Shown: positions 9,658 to 18,844 of the stretch, piece by piece
Layout: each line of letters opens with the position of its first letter
Position numbering within the stretch: the first letter of the stretch is position 1
NCBI GenBank assembly: GCA_001464035.1
Contig: LNEC01000012.1
Coordinates: forward strand, 186,001-250,000
Reading direction: 5' to 3'
DNA from: Bradyrhizobiaceae bacterium Ga0074131
GTDB taxonomy: Bacteria; Pseudomonadota; Alphaproteobacteria; Rhizobiales; Xanthobacteraceae
Length of the DNA stretch: 64,000 bases
Position numbers and translations under genes: made by a program
Notes under the pieces: model-generated
Seen by the model: only the letters and a program-made list of their open reading frames with translations
Databases searched by the model: none
Told to the model about the DNA's origin: nothing

Positions 9658-9796
9658 TCCCCTCCCTCCACGCGCCCTTGCGCGTGGCGGGGAGGGGTCG
9701 GGGGTGGGGGGTGTCTCCCCAGACTCGCTGACAGCGGTACGCGCGGATAGACCCCCCACCCCCGACCTCTCCCCACCGCTTCGCGGGGGGAGGGGA
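9658..9796. repeat. GC-rich composite palindromic intergenic element
   Basis: Between the SDR and nitronate monooxygenase-like genes lies a structured element. A perfect 8-bp hairpin (CCACGCGC/GCGCGTGG, 9668-9687) and a second C-rich/G-rich hairpin (about 9768-9796) flank a perfect 15-bp inverted pair, 9698-9712 with 9751-9765. The whole can fold as one cruciform-like structure. Such C/G-rich palindromes are dispersed in many Bradyrhizobium-type genomes, a statement from general knowledge not tested here. It may act as an mRNA processing or termination signal. Confidence 0.75.
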
Positions 9797-9858
9797 GAAG
9801 ATATTCTTTGAATGCTATAGGCTTACCGGGAACCATTTGAAAAAGACCGGAGGAATAC

Positions 9859-10863
9859 GTGAAAACAGCCATCACTGAAATGTTCGGCATCGCGCATCCC
9901 ATCATTCAGGGCGGCATGCATTATGTCGGCTTCGCGGAGCTGGCATCGGCGGTGTCGAATGCCGGGGGCCTCGGCATCATCACCGGCCTGACGCAGCGGA
10001 CGCCCGAATTGCTGGCGAAGGAGATCGCGCGCTGTCATGACATGACGGACAAGCCGTTCGGCGTGAACCTGACGTTCCTGCCGGCATTCACCGCGCCGCC
10101 TTATCCGGAATACATCGCCGCCATCCGGGAGGGCGGCATCAAGATCGTCGAAACCGCCGGCCGCAGCCCCGAGCAATACATGCCGGCGCTGAAGGCCGCC
10201 GGCATCAAGGTGATCCACAAATGCACCTCGGTCCGGCACTCGCTGAAGGCCGAGGCGATCGGCTGCGACGCGGTCAGTGTCGACGGCTTCGAATGCGGCG
10301 GGCATCCCGGCGAAGACGACATGCCGAACATGATCCTGCTGCCGCGCGCCGCGGAGGAATTGAAGATTCCGTTCGTGGCGTCGGGCGGTATGGCCGACGC
10401 GCGCAGCCTGGTGGCCGCGCTGGCATTGGGGGCAGCGGGGATGAACATGGGCACGCGCTTCATCGCCACGAAGGAAGCCCCGGTGCACGACAACGTCAAG
10501 CAGGCGCTGGTGGCGGCGTCCGAGCTCGATACCCGGCTGGTGATGCGCGCGCTGCGCAATACCGAGCGGGTGCTGAAGAACAAGGCGGTCGACCGCCTGC
10601 TGGAGATCGAGCGCGAGAAGGGCGCCAACCTGAAGATCGCCGATATCCATGACCAGGTCGCCGGCGCCTATCCCAAGGTCATGATCAACGGCGATCTGGA
10701 CGCGGGGGCCTGGAGCTGCGGCATGGTGGTCGGACTGATCCACGATGTCCCGACGGTGAAGCAGCTGATCGACCGCATCATGGCGGATGCCGAGCGCATC
10801 ATCCGCGAGCGGCTGGTCGGCTTTCTCGATGCCGATCAGTCCAAGCCGGCGAAAGTCGCCTGA
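9859..10863 (+). CDS. Nitronate monooxygenase-like FMN flavoprotein
   Basis: 334 residues, GTG start with GGAGGA 6 bases upstream. TIM-barrel flavoprotein of the 2-nitropropane dioxygenase/NMO superfamily. The N-terminal HPIIQGGMHYVG, the VDGFECGGHPGEDD phosphate-loop region and ASGGMADARS/ALGAAGMNMGTRF FMN-phosphate motifs are visible. Family members include true nitronate monooxygenases, enoyl-ACP reductases and the steroid-ring enzyme IpdC, so the name does not fix the substrate. Adjacent to SDR and enoyl-CoA hydratase genes, which favours a CoA-thioester or ring-cleavage role. Confidence 0.85.
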   Translation: MKTAITEMFGIAHPIIQGGMHYVGFAELASAVSNAGGLGIITGLTQRTPELLAKEIARCHDMTDKPFGVNLTFLPAFTAPPYPEYIAAIREGGIKIVETAGRSPEQYMPALKAAGIKVIHKCTSVRHSLKAEAIGCDAVSVDGFECGGHPGEDDMPNMILLPRAAEELKIPFVASGGMADARSLVAALALGAAGMNMGTRFIATKEAPVHDNVKQALVAASELDTRLVMRALRNTERVLKNKAVDRLLEIEREKGANLKIADIHDQVAGAYPKVMINGDLDAGAWSCGMVVGLIHDVPTVKQLIDRIMADAERIIRERLVGFLDADQSKPAKVA

Positions 10864-10894
10864 AGCGAAGTGTCTTCCCTTTGAGGAGTTTTTG

Positions 10895-11668
10895 ATGACG
10901 GAATATGTGAAGACCGAAGTCGCGGCCGGGATCATGACGCTGACCTTGGCCCGCCCGGACAAGAAGAACGCGCTGAGCAGTGCCATGTACAGCGCCCTGT
11001 CGGACGGGCTGGAGCGCGCGGAAAAGGATCCGGCAATTCGGGTCGTGGTGTTCCAGGGCGACGGCGACAGTTTTACGGCAGGCAACGATCTCGCCGATTT
11101 CGCCGCGCAGGCGAGCGCCGGCAATCGCGGCGAGCATCAGGCCGGCCGTTTCATCCGGAATCTCGGCAAGGCGACCAGGCCGCTGATCGCGGCGGTGCAG
11201 GGCAACGCGGTCGGCGTCGGCACCACCATGCTGCTGCATTGCGACCTGGTGTTCCTCGCCGAGACGGCGCGGCTGACCACGCCGTTCGTCAATCTCGCTC
11301 TGGTGCCCGAGGCGGCATCGAGCTGGCTGTTGCCGGCGCGGATCGGCCATGTTCGCGCCTATGCCATGTTCGCGCTCGGCGAACCGCTCGACGCCGCCTC
11401 GGCGCTGGCCTGCGGTCTGGCCAATGCGGTGGTGCCGGTGGCCGAACTGCGAGCCCGGGCGCGCGCGGCGGCGGAAGCGTTGACCAAGCGTCCGCCCGGC
11501 GCGCTCAGCCACACCAAGGCGCTGATGCGCGATTTCGAAGCGATCGCGGCGCAGATTGATCGCGAGAGCGTGATCTTCGCCGAGCGGCTGATGACCGCCG
11601 AGGCCCGCGAGGCGTTCACCGCATTCGCCGAGCGCCGTCCGCCGGATTTTTCCAGTGCAGCGGGTTAG
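10895..11668 (+). CDS. Enoyl-CoA hydratase/isomerase
   Basis: 257 residues of the crotonase fold. The RPDKKNALS segment, the CoA-binding/oxyanion loop SFTAGNDLADF (about 61-71) and AVQGNAVGVGTTMLLHCD (about 93-110) are clear. The first oxyanion-hole segment and the second Gly-rich turn are present, while the usual catalytic Glu positions are not both evident, so isomerase or hydratase activity is open. Start ATG 10895 has TTGAGGAG upstream. It follows the flavoprotein gene after 31 bases, likely the same operon. Confidence 0.88.
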   Translation: MTEYVKTEVAAGIMTLTLARPDKKNALSSAMYSALSDGLERAEKDPAIRVVVFQGDGDSFTAGNDLADFAAQASAGNRGEHQAGRFIRNLGKATRPLIAAVQGNAVGVGTTMLLHCDLVFLAETARLTTPFVNLALVPEAASSWLLPARIGHVRAYAMFALGEPLDAASALACGLANAVVPVAELRARARAAAEALTKRPPGALSHTKALMRDFEAIAAQIDRESVIFAERLMTAEAREAFTAFAERRPPDFSSAAG

Positions 11669-11779
11669 CTGTGGCAGCCGGGACGATCTCGATAAAGTCA
11701 CCGTCGAGCTGATGGCGACCGCGAACCGCTTCGCCTCGCGCGCCGGCGCAGTCCCCACCAAGACCCGGCTGCGACAAAA

Positions 11780-12260
11780 CAACCCGACGGGCAAACTTTC
11801 GCTTAACCTGTCGGGCAAATCACCCTTACAGATTCGCCCCGTCTCACCCGATGAGAGGGGCGGGTCGCGATCGTCACGAACGCGCGGTGGGATGCGGTGG
11901 ACGGGTGGCTTGCGACTGACGAGCGCAAGCCGCGCGGACGGTGAAGCCGTGTGGTCCTGACGCCTCAAGGTTGGCGTTCAAGTCCGCGGGAAGCAAAACT
12001 TCCCGCTGGCGACGGTGACAAGCAAATCCTGATCACCGGGGAGAGCGCGGAGTAATCCGTAAACCACTGCGCAGGGAAGGCCGGATGCCTCCGCTGGACC
12101 TGTATGCTCGTGTGCGTTTTTTACTCATGCATTTTGCACACGAGACCGCGGGTGCAGCGCGCACCCGGTCTTCCCTGCGCCCTCTTCTTATCGAGGGCGG
12201 CACTCGACGCAAAGCTCGGGCGCATCGCGCCGCGAGAACGGGAACGCATATCCGCTTGAC
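11780..12260. repeat. Dispersed structured element, candidate multi-hairpin RNA; 616-base gene-free gap
   Basis: No convincing gene lies in 11669-12284. From about 11780 the sequence folds repeatedly. Hairpins are GCGGGAAG/CTTCCCGC (11986-12006), CTCGTGTGC/GCACACGAG (12107-12144), CGGGTGC/GCACCCG (12149-12167) and GCCCTC/GAGGGC (12179-12198). A closing helix GCGCAGGGAAG (12069-12079) pairs with CTTCCCTGCGC (12170-12180). The layout is a closed junction with two inner hairpins. From memory, closely similar sequence recurs in Bradyrhizobium genomes; that recall is unverified here. The motif GTCGGGCAAATCACC at about 11809 also occurs in the 41-43 kb repeats. Confidence 0.6.
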
Positions 12261-12284
12261 GGAATCTGCTGTCTGAAACTTGAA

Positions 12285-13199
12285 TCACAACCCCGGAGCC
12301 TCATTGCGACCTGCGGCGGCTCTCGGCTCCGTGACGTTGATCTGCTTCAGCACTTCGAACACCGAGGCGGTGTCTTGCTCGCCCAGCCCCATCGCCATCG
12401 CTTGCGCGTAGACCGGCTGCGTCATCGTAAACAGCGGAGTCGCGCAGCCGACGTCAGCGGCGAACTCGGAGATGATGGCCATGTCTTTCTTCCAGATCGA
12501 AACCTTCATGGTCGCTGGCTGATAAACGCCCTCGGCCATCATTGGCGCGCGCATCTGGAACATCCGCGAGCCGCCGGCGCCCGGGCCGATCATGTCGACC
12601 ACCACCCTCGGATCGAGCCCGGCGCGCTGCGCCAGCACCATCGCTTCCGCGGCGGCGACGTTGTGAATGGCGACCAGGTGATTGGCGATGAACTTCATTC
12701 GGCTGCCATTGCCGTAGGCGCCGAGATCGGCGCTTTGTTTGGCGAAATCAGCAAACAGATCGGAGCACCGGGCAATGGCTGCGCTGTCGCCACTGGCATA
12801 GACGACGAGATCGCGATTTCTGGCCTGTGCGCCGGTTCCGCTCAGGGGGCAATCCAGCGCAATGTGGCCGGCCTGCTTCAGGATGGCTTCGAAGCGAAGC
12901 TTGTCTGCGATCGTGAGGGTGGAGAGTTCGATCACAATCCGCGACGGCTGACCGGAACTGGCTATTCTCAGTGCGACCTCCTCAACTGCCGCGGGGCTTG
13001 GCAGGCTGGTCATGATGACAGGCGCGCTACGCGCGACCTGGCCGGCGTCATCGGCGATCGTGACGTTGGCAAGCGCAAGCTCGGCGCATCGTGCGGCATC
13101 GAGGTCGAAGCCGATGACGCGCCAGCCGCGCTCGACGAGATTGCGGGCGATCGCGCCGCCCATGATGCCAAGCCCGACGATTCCAACGGTCTGGTCCAT
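12285..13199 (-). CDS. NAD(P)-dependent beta-hydroxyacid dehydrogenase (3-hydroxyisobutyrate dehydrogenase family)
   Basis: 304 residues. N-terminal Rossmann motif VGIVGLGIMGGAIARNL, a substrate-binding DCPLSGTGAQA segment, and catalytic Lys in GNGSRMKFIANHLVAIHN. Acts on a 3-hydroxy acid or a related 2-hydroxy-3-oxo acid. The open frame extends further upstream, but GGGAG lies 9 bases before the ATG at 13199, which matches the family N-terminus. Divergent from the flavin monooxygenase gene with about 190 bases between them. Confidence 0.88.
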   Translation of the reverse strand: MDQTVGIVGLGIMGGAIARNLVERGWRVIGFDLDAARCAELALANVTIADDAGQVARSAPVIMTSLPSPAAVEEVALRIASSGQPSRIVIELSTLTIADKLRFEAILKQAGHIALDCPLSGTGAQARNRDLVVYASGDSAAIARCSDLFADFAKQSADLGAYGNGSRMKFIANHLVAIHNVAAAEAMVLAQRAGLDPRVVVDMIGPGAGGSRMFQMRAPMMAEGVYQPATMKVSIWKKDMAIISEFAADVGCATPLFTMTQPVYAQAMAMGLGEQDTASVFEVLKQINVTEPRAAAGRNEAPGL

Positions 13200-13388
13200 C
13201 AGCATCTGCTCCCTGCCGATCGAATGTATGAGCGGCGGCGGCCGCGCCTTGAATAGTTGATGATCAGACGATAAACAATCATCAGATAGCTTCGACCGGT
13301 CAAGCAGGTTTCGCGTTGATCGGCCGCATCTCAGGACCGCGATGACCGGCGGGATAGCGAGAAACGCCAAATGGGAGGTGTCGGCGAG

Positions 13389-14591
13389 ATGCCAAAGGCA
13401 AGTCCGTCCGCGGACGACCTCACCTATGCCGCCATGCTCTCTCGCGCCAAGGCGCTGGTTCCGCGCTTACGCGATCGCGCAACCAGAACCGAGGAGTTGC
13501 GGCGGCTGCCGCCGGAAACGGAACGCGATCTGCATGATGCCGGCTTGTTCAGGATCTTGCAGCCGAAGCGGGTGGGTGGCGCCGAACTCGATTACGTCGC
13601 GTTGGTCGATTGTGCCGACGTGCTGGCGCAAGGTGATGCGTCGGTCGCCTGGAATTTCGCCAATCTCGCGAGCCATCACTGGATGCTGGCCATGTTCGAC
13701 CGTCGCGCCCAGGATCTGGTCTGGAACAAGGATGCCGACGCGCTGATCGCATCTTCCTTCATCTTTCCCTCCGGTCGCGCCAGCAAAGTCGAGGGCGGTT
13801 ACATGCTGCGGGGCCACTGGCCGTTTTCCTCCGGCGTGAATTCGAGCGAATGGAATATGCTTGGCGGCGTCGTCTCCTCCGACGATGAGGCGGACGGGAT
13901 CGAGTACCGGATATTCCTGCTTCACAAGAAGGACTACAGGGTCACCGACACCTGGAATGCGAGCGGATTGCGGGGAACGGGATCGAACGATGTCGAGGTC
14001 GCCGAAGTATTCGTCACCGAAGCGATGACGGTTGCGGTGGGTGATCTGGCCGGCGGTCCGACCCCCGGCAGCGCTGACAATCCGAATGCGCTGTATGCGC
14101 TGCCGGTATTCTCGCTGTTTCCCTATGTGCTGTCCGGGGCGGCCTTGGGCAACGCACAGGCCTGCCTCGATGACTACATCGACATCACACGCCATCGCGC
14201 GTCGACCTACAATCGCGCCAAGCTCGGCGACTTTCAGAGCACCCAGATCAAGATCGCCGAGGCTTCCGCGAAGATCGATGCCGCGCGTCTGATCATGCGG
14301 TCGAGATGTATCGAGGCGATGGCCGATGCGCGATCCGGCCGGATTCCGGCTATCTTCACCAAGACCAGGCTGCGGCGTGACGGGGCCTATTCCGTCAATC
14401 TCTGTACCGAGGCGGTATCCCTGTTGTCCTCCGCGAGCGGCGCGCGCGGCCTCTTCACCACGGGTGCGCTGCAGCGGCAGTTCCGCGATGCTCACGCCAT
14501 CAATTCGCACCTGGCTTTCAATTTCGATGCGGCTGGCACCAATTACGGCCGCGTGGCGCTCGGCCTGCCATCCGAAAACCTGACGCTCTGA
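13389..14591 (+). CDS. Flavin-dependent monooxygenase of the acyl-CoA dehydrogenase fold (HsaA/HpaB group)
   Basis: About 400 residues with an acyl-CoA dehydrogenase-like all-helix/beta/all-helix layout, but the C-terminal half has the features of group D two-component monooxygenases such as HsaA and p-hydroxyphenylacetate hydroxylase. Examples are the RGTGSNDVEV segment and the terminal HLAFNFDAAGTNYGRVALG. Such enzymes use reduced flavin from a partner reductase to hydroxylate a phenol or similar ring. The partner gene starts 10 bases downstream. Start chosen at 13389 because GGGAGG is about 11 bases upstream. Confidence 0.85.
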   Translation: MPKASPSADDLTYAAMLSRAKALVPRLRDRATRTEELRRLPPETERDLHDAGLFRILQPKRVGGAELDYVALVDCADVLAQGDASVAWNFANLASHHWMLAMFDRRAQDLVWNKDADALIASSFIFPSGRASKVEGGYMLRGHWPFSSGVNSSEWNMLGGVVSSDDEADGIEYRIFLLHKKDYRVTDTWNASGLRGTGSNDVEVAEVFVTEAMTVAVGDLAGGPTPGSADNPNALYALPVFSLFPYVLSGAALGNAQACLDDYIDITRHRASTYNRAKLGDFQSTQIKIAEASAKIDAARLIMRSRCIEAMADARSGRIPAIFTKTRLRRDGAYSVNLCTEAVSLLSSASGARGLFTTGALQRQFRDAHAINSHLAFNFDAAGTNYGRVALGLPSENLTL

Positions 14592-14601
14592 GGCCCTTCG
14601 G

Positions 14602-15156
14602 ATGACCGACGCCCCCAAGCATCCGATCAATCCGGATCCGGCCAACGAACTGGCCAGCGATAGCTCGGTGATCGATCCCAGGGATTTCCGTAACGCGCTG
14701 GGTACTTACGCCACCGGCGTCACCATCATCACGGCGGTCGCGGCCGACGGCAAGCCCTATGGGCTGACCTGCAATTCGTTCGCCTCGGTATCGCTGAACC
14801 CGCCGCTGGTGCTGTGGAGCCTCGGGATGTTTTCCCAGGGCTTGAGCACCTTCCAGAACGCCAGTCATTTCACGGTCAATGTGCTGGGCGCATCGCAGCA
14901 GGCTCTGGCCAGCAAATTCGCAAAATCCTCCGAAGACAAATTCGCGGGCGTCGAATGGACGCCGGGCCTTGGCAACGCGCCGATATTGACCGACAGCGTC
15001 GCGAATTTCCAATGCCGCGCGGCCAACCGGTATTATGGCGGCGACCACGTCATCTTCCTGGGCGCCGTCGAGGCCTATGCCTACAACCGGGAAGAGCCGC
15101 TGTTGTTCGCCCGCGGCAGTTACGGCCGGTTTCTCAAGCCGGATGGGTCGCCATGA
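14602..15156 (+). CDS. Flavin reductase (HsaB/HpaC-like), partner of the upstream monooxygenase
   Basis: 184 residues. The flavin reductase-like split-barrel motif begins after a 25-residue polar tail: FRNALGTYATGVTIITA, then GLTCNSFASVSLNPPLVLWSL and FTVNVLGA, which line the FMN/FAD site. It should supply reduced flavin to the monooxygenase encoded immediately upstream (10-base gap, same frame of transcription). This pairing is the standard arrangement of two-component aromatic monooxygenases. Confidence 0.9.
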   Translation: MTDAPKHPINPDPANELASDSSVIDPRDFRNALGTYATGVTIITAVAADGKPYGLTCNSFASVSLNPPLVLWSLGMFSQGLSTFQNASHFTVNVLGASQQALASKFAKSSEDKFAGVEWTPGLGNAPILTDSVANFQCRAANRYYGGDHVIFLGAVEAYAYNREEPLLFARGSYGRFLKPDGSP

Positions 15157-15290
15157 GGAAGGTCCAGCGCGAGCCGTCCGTGCCCGGTGGAGATGGCGTC
15201 GGCGCTCAAGAGCGAAAACTTCCATTGCGTTGTCGCAAACGCTTCTTCGGAAGTGCTGAAAGACGAACGCCAAGGGGCTTGCGGCCTGAA

Positions 15291-16166
15291 CTATGATTTC
15301 GACATTTCGGCCCGGTACCAGTCTCCGATCTCGCTTGCGGTCATCAGGGCGACACCCTCATGGCCGATGACATAGTCGAGCAACGCCTCCAGATACTTGA
15401 TGCGATGCGGAACACCGGTGATGTAAGGATGAATTGAGATCGCCATGATCCGCGCATTGGTGGCGCCTTCGAGGTACAACCGGTCGAACTGGTCGGTGCA
15501 GCGCTGCAGGAATTGCTCGGAAGTCAGATGCTGCAGCGCGTGGATGACGATGTCATTGGTCTCCACCGAGTAGGGAATGGTAGTGATGGTGCCGTGCGGC
15601 GTCGCGATGTCCTGTGGAAGATCGTCGATCACCCAGTCTGCAACGTACTCGATGCCGTTGAGACGCAGAAGATCGAGCGTTTCCTCGGTTTCCGTCAGGC
15701 CAGGACTTTCCCACGATCTCGGCCGCTTGCCGGTGAAATCTTCGATTGTCTCGACCGCTCGCTTGATCGCATCGGCCTGGTTGTCCAGCCTGTGCATGGG
15801 GCCCTGGACGAAACCGTGACCCATGAATTCGAAACCGGCATCAAGCGCAGCCGATGCGACGCGAGGGTAGGAGTGGCATACGTTCGCGTTCAGCGCCAGC
15901 GTCACCGGCATATTCCGGTCGGTCAGTGCCTTGAACTGACGCCAGAAGCCGGCGCGCATCCCGTATTCGTGCCACGACCAGTTCGGCACGTCCGGCAGCA
16001 GCGGCTGTCCCATCGGGGGGCTCAGCACGGTTCGCGGCATGGTGTTCTCGATCCGCCATTCCTCGACATTGAGGATGACCCATACCGCGAGCTTCTTGCC
16101 GCCCGGCAGCCGGAGACGGGGCCGGTCGATTTGCGCCTGATAGGGAATGCGATCGGTCAGAGCCAC
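15291..16166 (-). CDS. Polysaccharide deacetylase-fold hydrolase
   Basis: About 291 residues of the NodB-like fold. Readable motifs are WVILNVEEW, FMGHGFVQGPMHRL, and SWESPGLTETEETLDLL, followed by a late HPYITG. The family removes N- or O-acyl groups or opens amide rings (PuuE-type allantoinases share it). The GTG at 16166 has GAGAGG upstream; a TTG at 16181 is the alternative. It starts 26 bases after the luciferase-like gene on the same strand, so a shared operon and substrate are likely. True substrate unknown. Confidence 0.78.
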   Translation of the reverse strand: MALTDRIPYQAQIDRPRLRLPGGKKLAVWVILNVEEWRIENTMPRTVLSPPMGQPLLPDVPNWSWHEYGMRAGFWRQFKALTDRNMPVTLALNANVCHSYPRVASAALDAGFEFMGHGFVQGPMHRLDNQADAIKRAVETIEDFTGKRPRSWESPGLTETEETLDLLRLNGIEYVADWVIDDLPQDIATPHGTITTIPYSVETNDIVIHALQHLTSEQFLQRCTDQFDRLYLEGATNARIMAISIHPYITGVPHRIKYLEALLDYVIGHEGVALMTASEIGDWYRAEMSKS

Positions 16167-16192
16167 GGCGCGCCCTCTCAAACAATTGCGGA

Positions 16193-17299
16193 TTATTCTG
16201 CGGCGTTAGAGCGGTCCGAACTGCCCGCGTTCAGGCGCGGCATCACCTTCTCGGCCATCAGGATCATAGATTGGCGTCCGAGCTCGCGGTCTTTCCAGTC
16301 CTTGCCGGCATACAGCAGCGTGCCGAACTGCCCGACCTCGTCCTGGAAAGCCAGCAATTGATCCGCAACACGATCAGGTGTCCCATAGATGATCAGTCTG
16401 TCGCAGACTGTTTCCAGCGTCACTTCATCGTCGGGCTGGTCGCGGCGGGTCTTGAACAGCTCGATGCGGCCGTTCTTCCTGAGTTTGGTGAACAGCGAAC
16501 GATAGTAGTAGACGTAAGGCCCGTCCGGGTCGGTCGCGTAGGCCTTCGCGGTTGCTGCATCCTTGGCGACAAATACGCTCTTCGCGACGCGCCAGTTCGC
16601 GGAGTCAGCCGGACGACCGCCGCGCTCGCAGCCTTCGACGTATTTCGGCCAGTGGCTTTTCACCCAGGCGGGCATCAGAAAATTGGCCGAAATCGGATCC
16701 CAGCCGCGCGCAGCGGCTTCGGCGACGCCCTTGGAGAACGGCGCGACGGCGGTCACGACGATAGGCGGATGCGGCCGCTGCAACGGTCGCGCAATGATTC
16801 CCTGGCCGATATCCTTGATCAAGGTCTTCTGCGTCGAGACGTTCCAGTATTTTCCCGCGAGATCATACGGCGGCTCGCCGGCCCAGATCGCCAGCACCTG
16901 ATTGATCGATTCCAGAAACATCGCGTTGCGATCGGCGTCCAGATTGCCGAACAATTCCGCGTCCGAAAGCAGGCCGCCCGGGCTTATGCCGAGAATCAGA
17001 CGGCCATCGAGCATGTGGTCGAGCATCGCCACGGAGGCGGCGACGGTGGCGGGATGGGTGTTCGGCATATTGATCGTGCCGGTGCCGAGCCTGATCCTTT
17101 TGGTGGCGGCCGCGATCCAGGCGATGAACGCGATGCAGGAAGTGATGTTCTCGGCCTGGTCGGTGACGTGTTCGCCGACATAGGCCTCGGTAAACCCGAG
17201 TTGGTCGGCGAGCAGGAATGCTTCGCGGTCCTCCTGCAGTGATAGGCGCCAATCCTTGTTGAGCGGATGAATCGGCATCGTAAAGAATCCCAGATTCAT
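16193..17299 (-). CDS. LLM class flavin-dependent monooxygenase
   Basis: 368 residues of the bacterial luciferase-like (TIM-barrel) superfamily: FTMPIHP at the N-terminus, ADQLGFTEAYVGEH, a RIRLGTGTINMPNTHP segment and GRLILGISPGGLLSD. Members such as limonene monooxygenase and nitrilotriacetate monooxygenase use reduced FMN. The start ATG at 17299 is preceded by GGGAGGAGCGGCA; the longer open frame upstream lacks such a site. Same operon as the deacetylase-fold gene downstream. The flavin reductase at 14602 could serve it too (inference). Confidence 0.88.
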   Translation of the reverse strand: MNLGFFTMPIHPLNKDWRLSLQEDREAFLLADQLGFTEAYVGEHVTDQAENITSCIAFIAWIAAATKRIRLGTGTINMPNTHPATVAASVAMLDHMLDGRLILGISPGGLLSDAELFGNLDADRNAMFLESINQVLAIWAGEPPYDLAGKYWNVSTQKTLIKDIGQGIIARPLQRPHPPIVVTAVAPFSKGVAEAAARGWDPISANFLMPAWVKSHWPKYVEGCERGGRPADSANWRVAKSVFVAKDAATAKAYATDPDGPYVYYYRSLFTKLRKNGRIELFKTRRDQPDDEVTLETVCDRLIIYGTPDRVADQLLAFQDEVGQFGTLLYAGKDWKDRELGRQSMILMAEKVMPRLNAGSSDRSNAAE

Positions 17300-17480
17300 T
17301 GCCGCTCCTCCCAGGCGCCGGTCTTGATGAGCACTGAGCCGCGCGCGTGATCCCATTATGACAAGTCTGGAAGTCGAGTCACCACAAACAATCGTTCGAT
17401 AAACAAACTTGACCTTTGGAGGTCGCCGCCGTCTAATCCAGAAAAAATGTGCCAGAAACGACCCGGGGGAGGTCACGCCG

Positions 17481-18362
17481 ATGAAAGCCGCGGCTTTCGC
17501 TTACGCCCGCGCAACCAGCGTTGTGAATGCGCTGGAGTTGCTCGGGACGCATGGGGACAAGGCGAAGGTGCTGTCAGGCGGCCAGAGCCTGATGCCTGCG
17601 ATGAATCTGCGCCTGACCTCACCCGAACTCATCGTCGATATCGGCGAACTCGCCGAACTGCGCGGCATTGCGGTGACCGGCAGTATCGTGAGGATCGGTG
17701 CCCTGACCCGTCATGTCGATGTCCTGAAATCGCCGGAAATCGCGGCGAACGCGCCGCTGTTGACGGAAGCGATTGCTCACGTCGCGCATCCCGCGGTCCG
17801 TAACCGCGGCACGATCGGCGGCAACCTCGCGCATGCCGATCCCGCTTCCGAACTGCCGGCCTGCATGGTCGCGCTGAATGCGACCATTGTCGTGCGTGGT
17901 CAGGCCGGCGAACGGCGGGTTGCTGCCGAAGAGTTCTTCAAGGGGATTTATGCGACGGACCTGTCAGCACAAGAATTGCTCGTGGGCGTCGAACTGCCGG
18001 TGGCCAGCACGAACTCCTCATACTTCTTCCACGAATTCGCCCGGCGGCAAGGCGACTACGCGATCGCGGGTCTCGCGGCGCAGGCGATCGTGGAGAAAGA
18101 TATCTTTACCAAACTCCGGCTGGTCTTCTTCGCCGTTGGTGATCGGCCACTGTTGGCCAGGGCCGCGACCAAATTGATCAACGTTTCCCTCACGCCCGAG
18201 GTGTTGGCGGCGGCTATGATCGTCCTGGGAGAGGAACTCGATCCGCAGGATGACCATCAGGCCTCTGCGTCGATGCGCCGGCATCTTGCAAAGGTGCTGC
18301 TGGCGCGCGGCGCGTCGGCGCTTCTGTGCCGGCCCGATCTCAATGCCGGGGGTCGTGCGTGA
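17481..18362 (+). CDS. Molybdenum hydroxylase, FAD-binding medium subunit (CoxM-like)
   Basis: 293 residues with the two-part FAD site of the xanthine dehydrogenase family: KVLSGGQSLMPAMNLRL near the N-terminus and RNRGTIGGNLAHADPASELPA at about 107-127. It passes electrons from the iron-sulfur subunit to an acceptor. First gene of a three-gene operon in the order FAD, 2Fe-2S, molybdopterin. ATG at 17481 with GGGGGAGG upstream. The stop overlaps the next start as GTGA. Confidence 0.92.
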   Translation: MKAAAFAYARATSVVNALELLGTHGDKAKVLSGGQSLMPAMNLRLTSPELIVDIGELAELRGIAVTGSIVRIGALTRHVDVLKSPEIAANAPLLTEAIAHVAHPAVRNRGTIGGNLAHADPASELPACMVALNATIVVRGQAGERRVAAEEFFKGIYATDLSAQELLVGVELPVASTNSSYFFHEFARRQGDYAIAGLAAQAIVEKDIFTKLRLVFFAVGDRPLLARAATKLINVSLTPEVLAAAMIVLGEELDPQDDHQASASMRRHLAKVLLARGASALLCRPDLNAGGRA

Positions 18363-18844
18363 CGGCGTCGGTGTTGATCTCGCTTGAGGTGAACGGCGAG
18401 CGCGTCGATGCTCACGTTCTCCCGCGTCTCAATCTGGCGGACTTTCTGAGGGAACAGCTGCAGCTGACCGGAACGCATGTCGGTTGCGAACACGGGGTTT
18501 GTGGCGCCTGCACGGTGCGCGTGAATGGGGAGATCGTACGGTCCTGCCTGATGCTGGCGGTGCAGACGCACGGCGCCTCAGTGCAAACCATCGAGGGATT
18601 GTCCGATAGCGGCGAGGTCGCCGATCTGCAGGCCGCCTTTCGCGATCGCAACGCCTTGCAGTGCGGGTTTTGCACGCCGGGCATGCTGATGGCGGCACAG
18701 GATCTGCTGAAGCAGGAGGCTGAGCCCGATCGGGAACGGATCCGCGAGCACCTGTCCGGCAATTACTGCCGCTGCACCGGTTACCATGCCATTATCGACG
18801 CGATCGAGATCACGGCGCGGGCGCGAGCAGGGGGCCAGGCATGA
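18359..18844 (+). CDS. Molybdenum hydroxylase, 2Fe-2S small subunit (CoxS-like)
   Basis: 161 residues from a GTG that overlaps the upstream stop by 4 bases (GTGA). The plant-type 2Fe-2S cluster signature CEHGVCGACTVRVNGEIVRSC (about 42-62) is followed by the all-helical second cluster domain with QCGFCTPGM and CRCTGY. It transfers electrons from the molybdenum site to the FAD subunit. Its last codons overlap the start of the molybdopterin subunit (ATGA), showing tight translational coupling. Confidence 0.95.
   Translation: MTASVLISLEVNGERVDAHVLPRLNLADFLREQLQLTGTHVGCEHGVCGACTVRVNGEIVRSCLMLAVQTHGASVQTIEGLSDSGEVADLQAAFRDRNALQCGFCTPGMLMAAQDLLKQEAEPDRERIREHLSGNYCRCTGYHAIIDAIEITARARAGGQA

Noticed and set aside
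9823..11124. 433-codon minus-strand open frame opposite the NMO-like and enoyl-CoA hydratase genes
   Set aside because: The plus-strand genes have complete family motifs and good ribosome sites; the minus frame has neither.
11669..12284. Short open frames inside the structured element (11655-11960 and 12085-12276)
   Set aside because: They follow hairpin arms rather than protein-like composition. No ribosome site or domain supports them.
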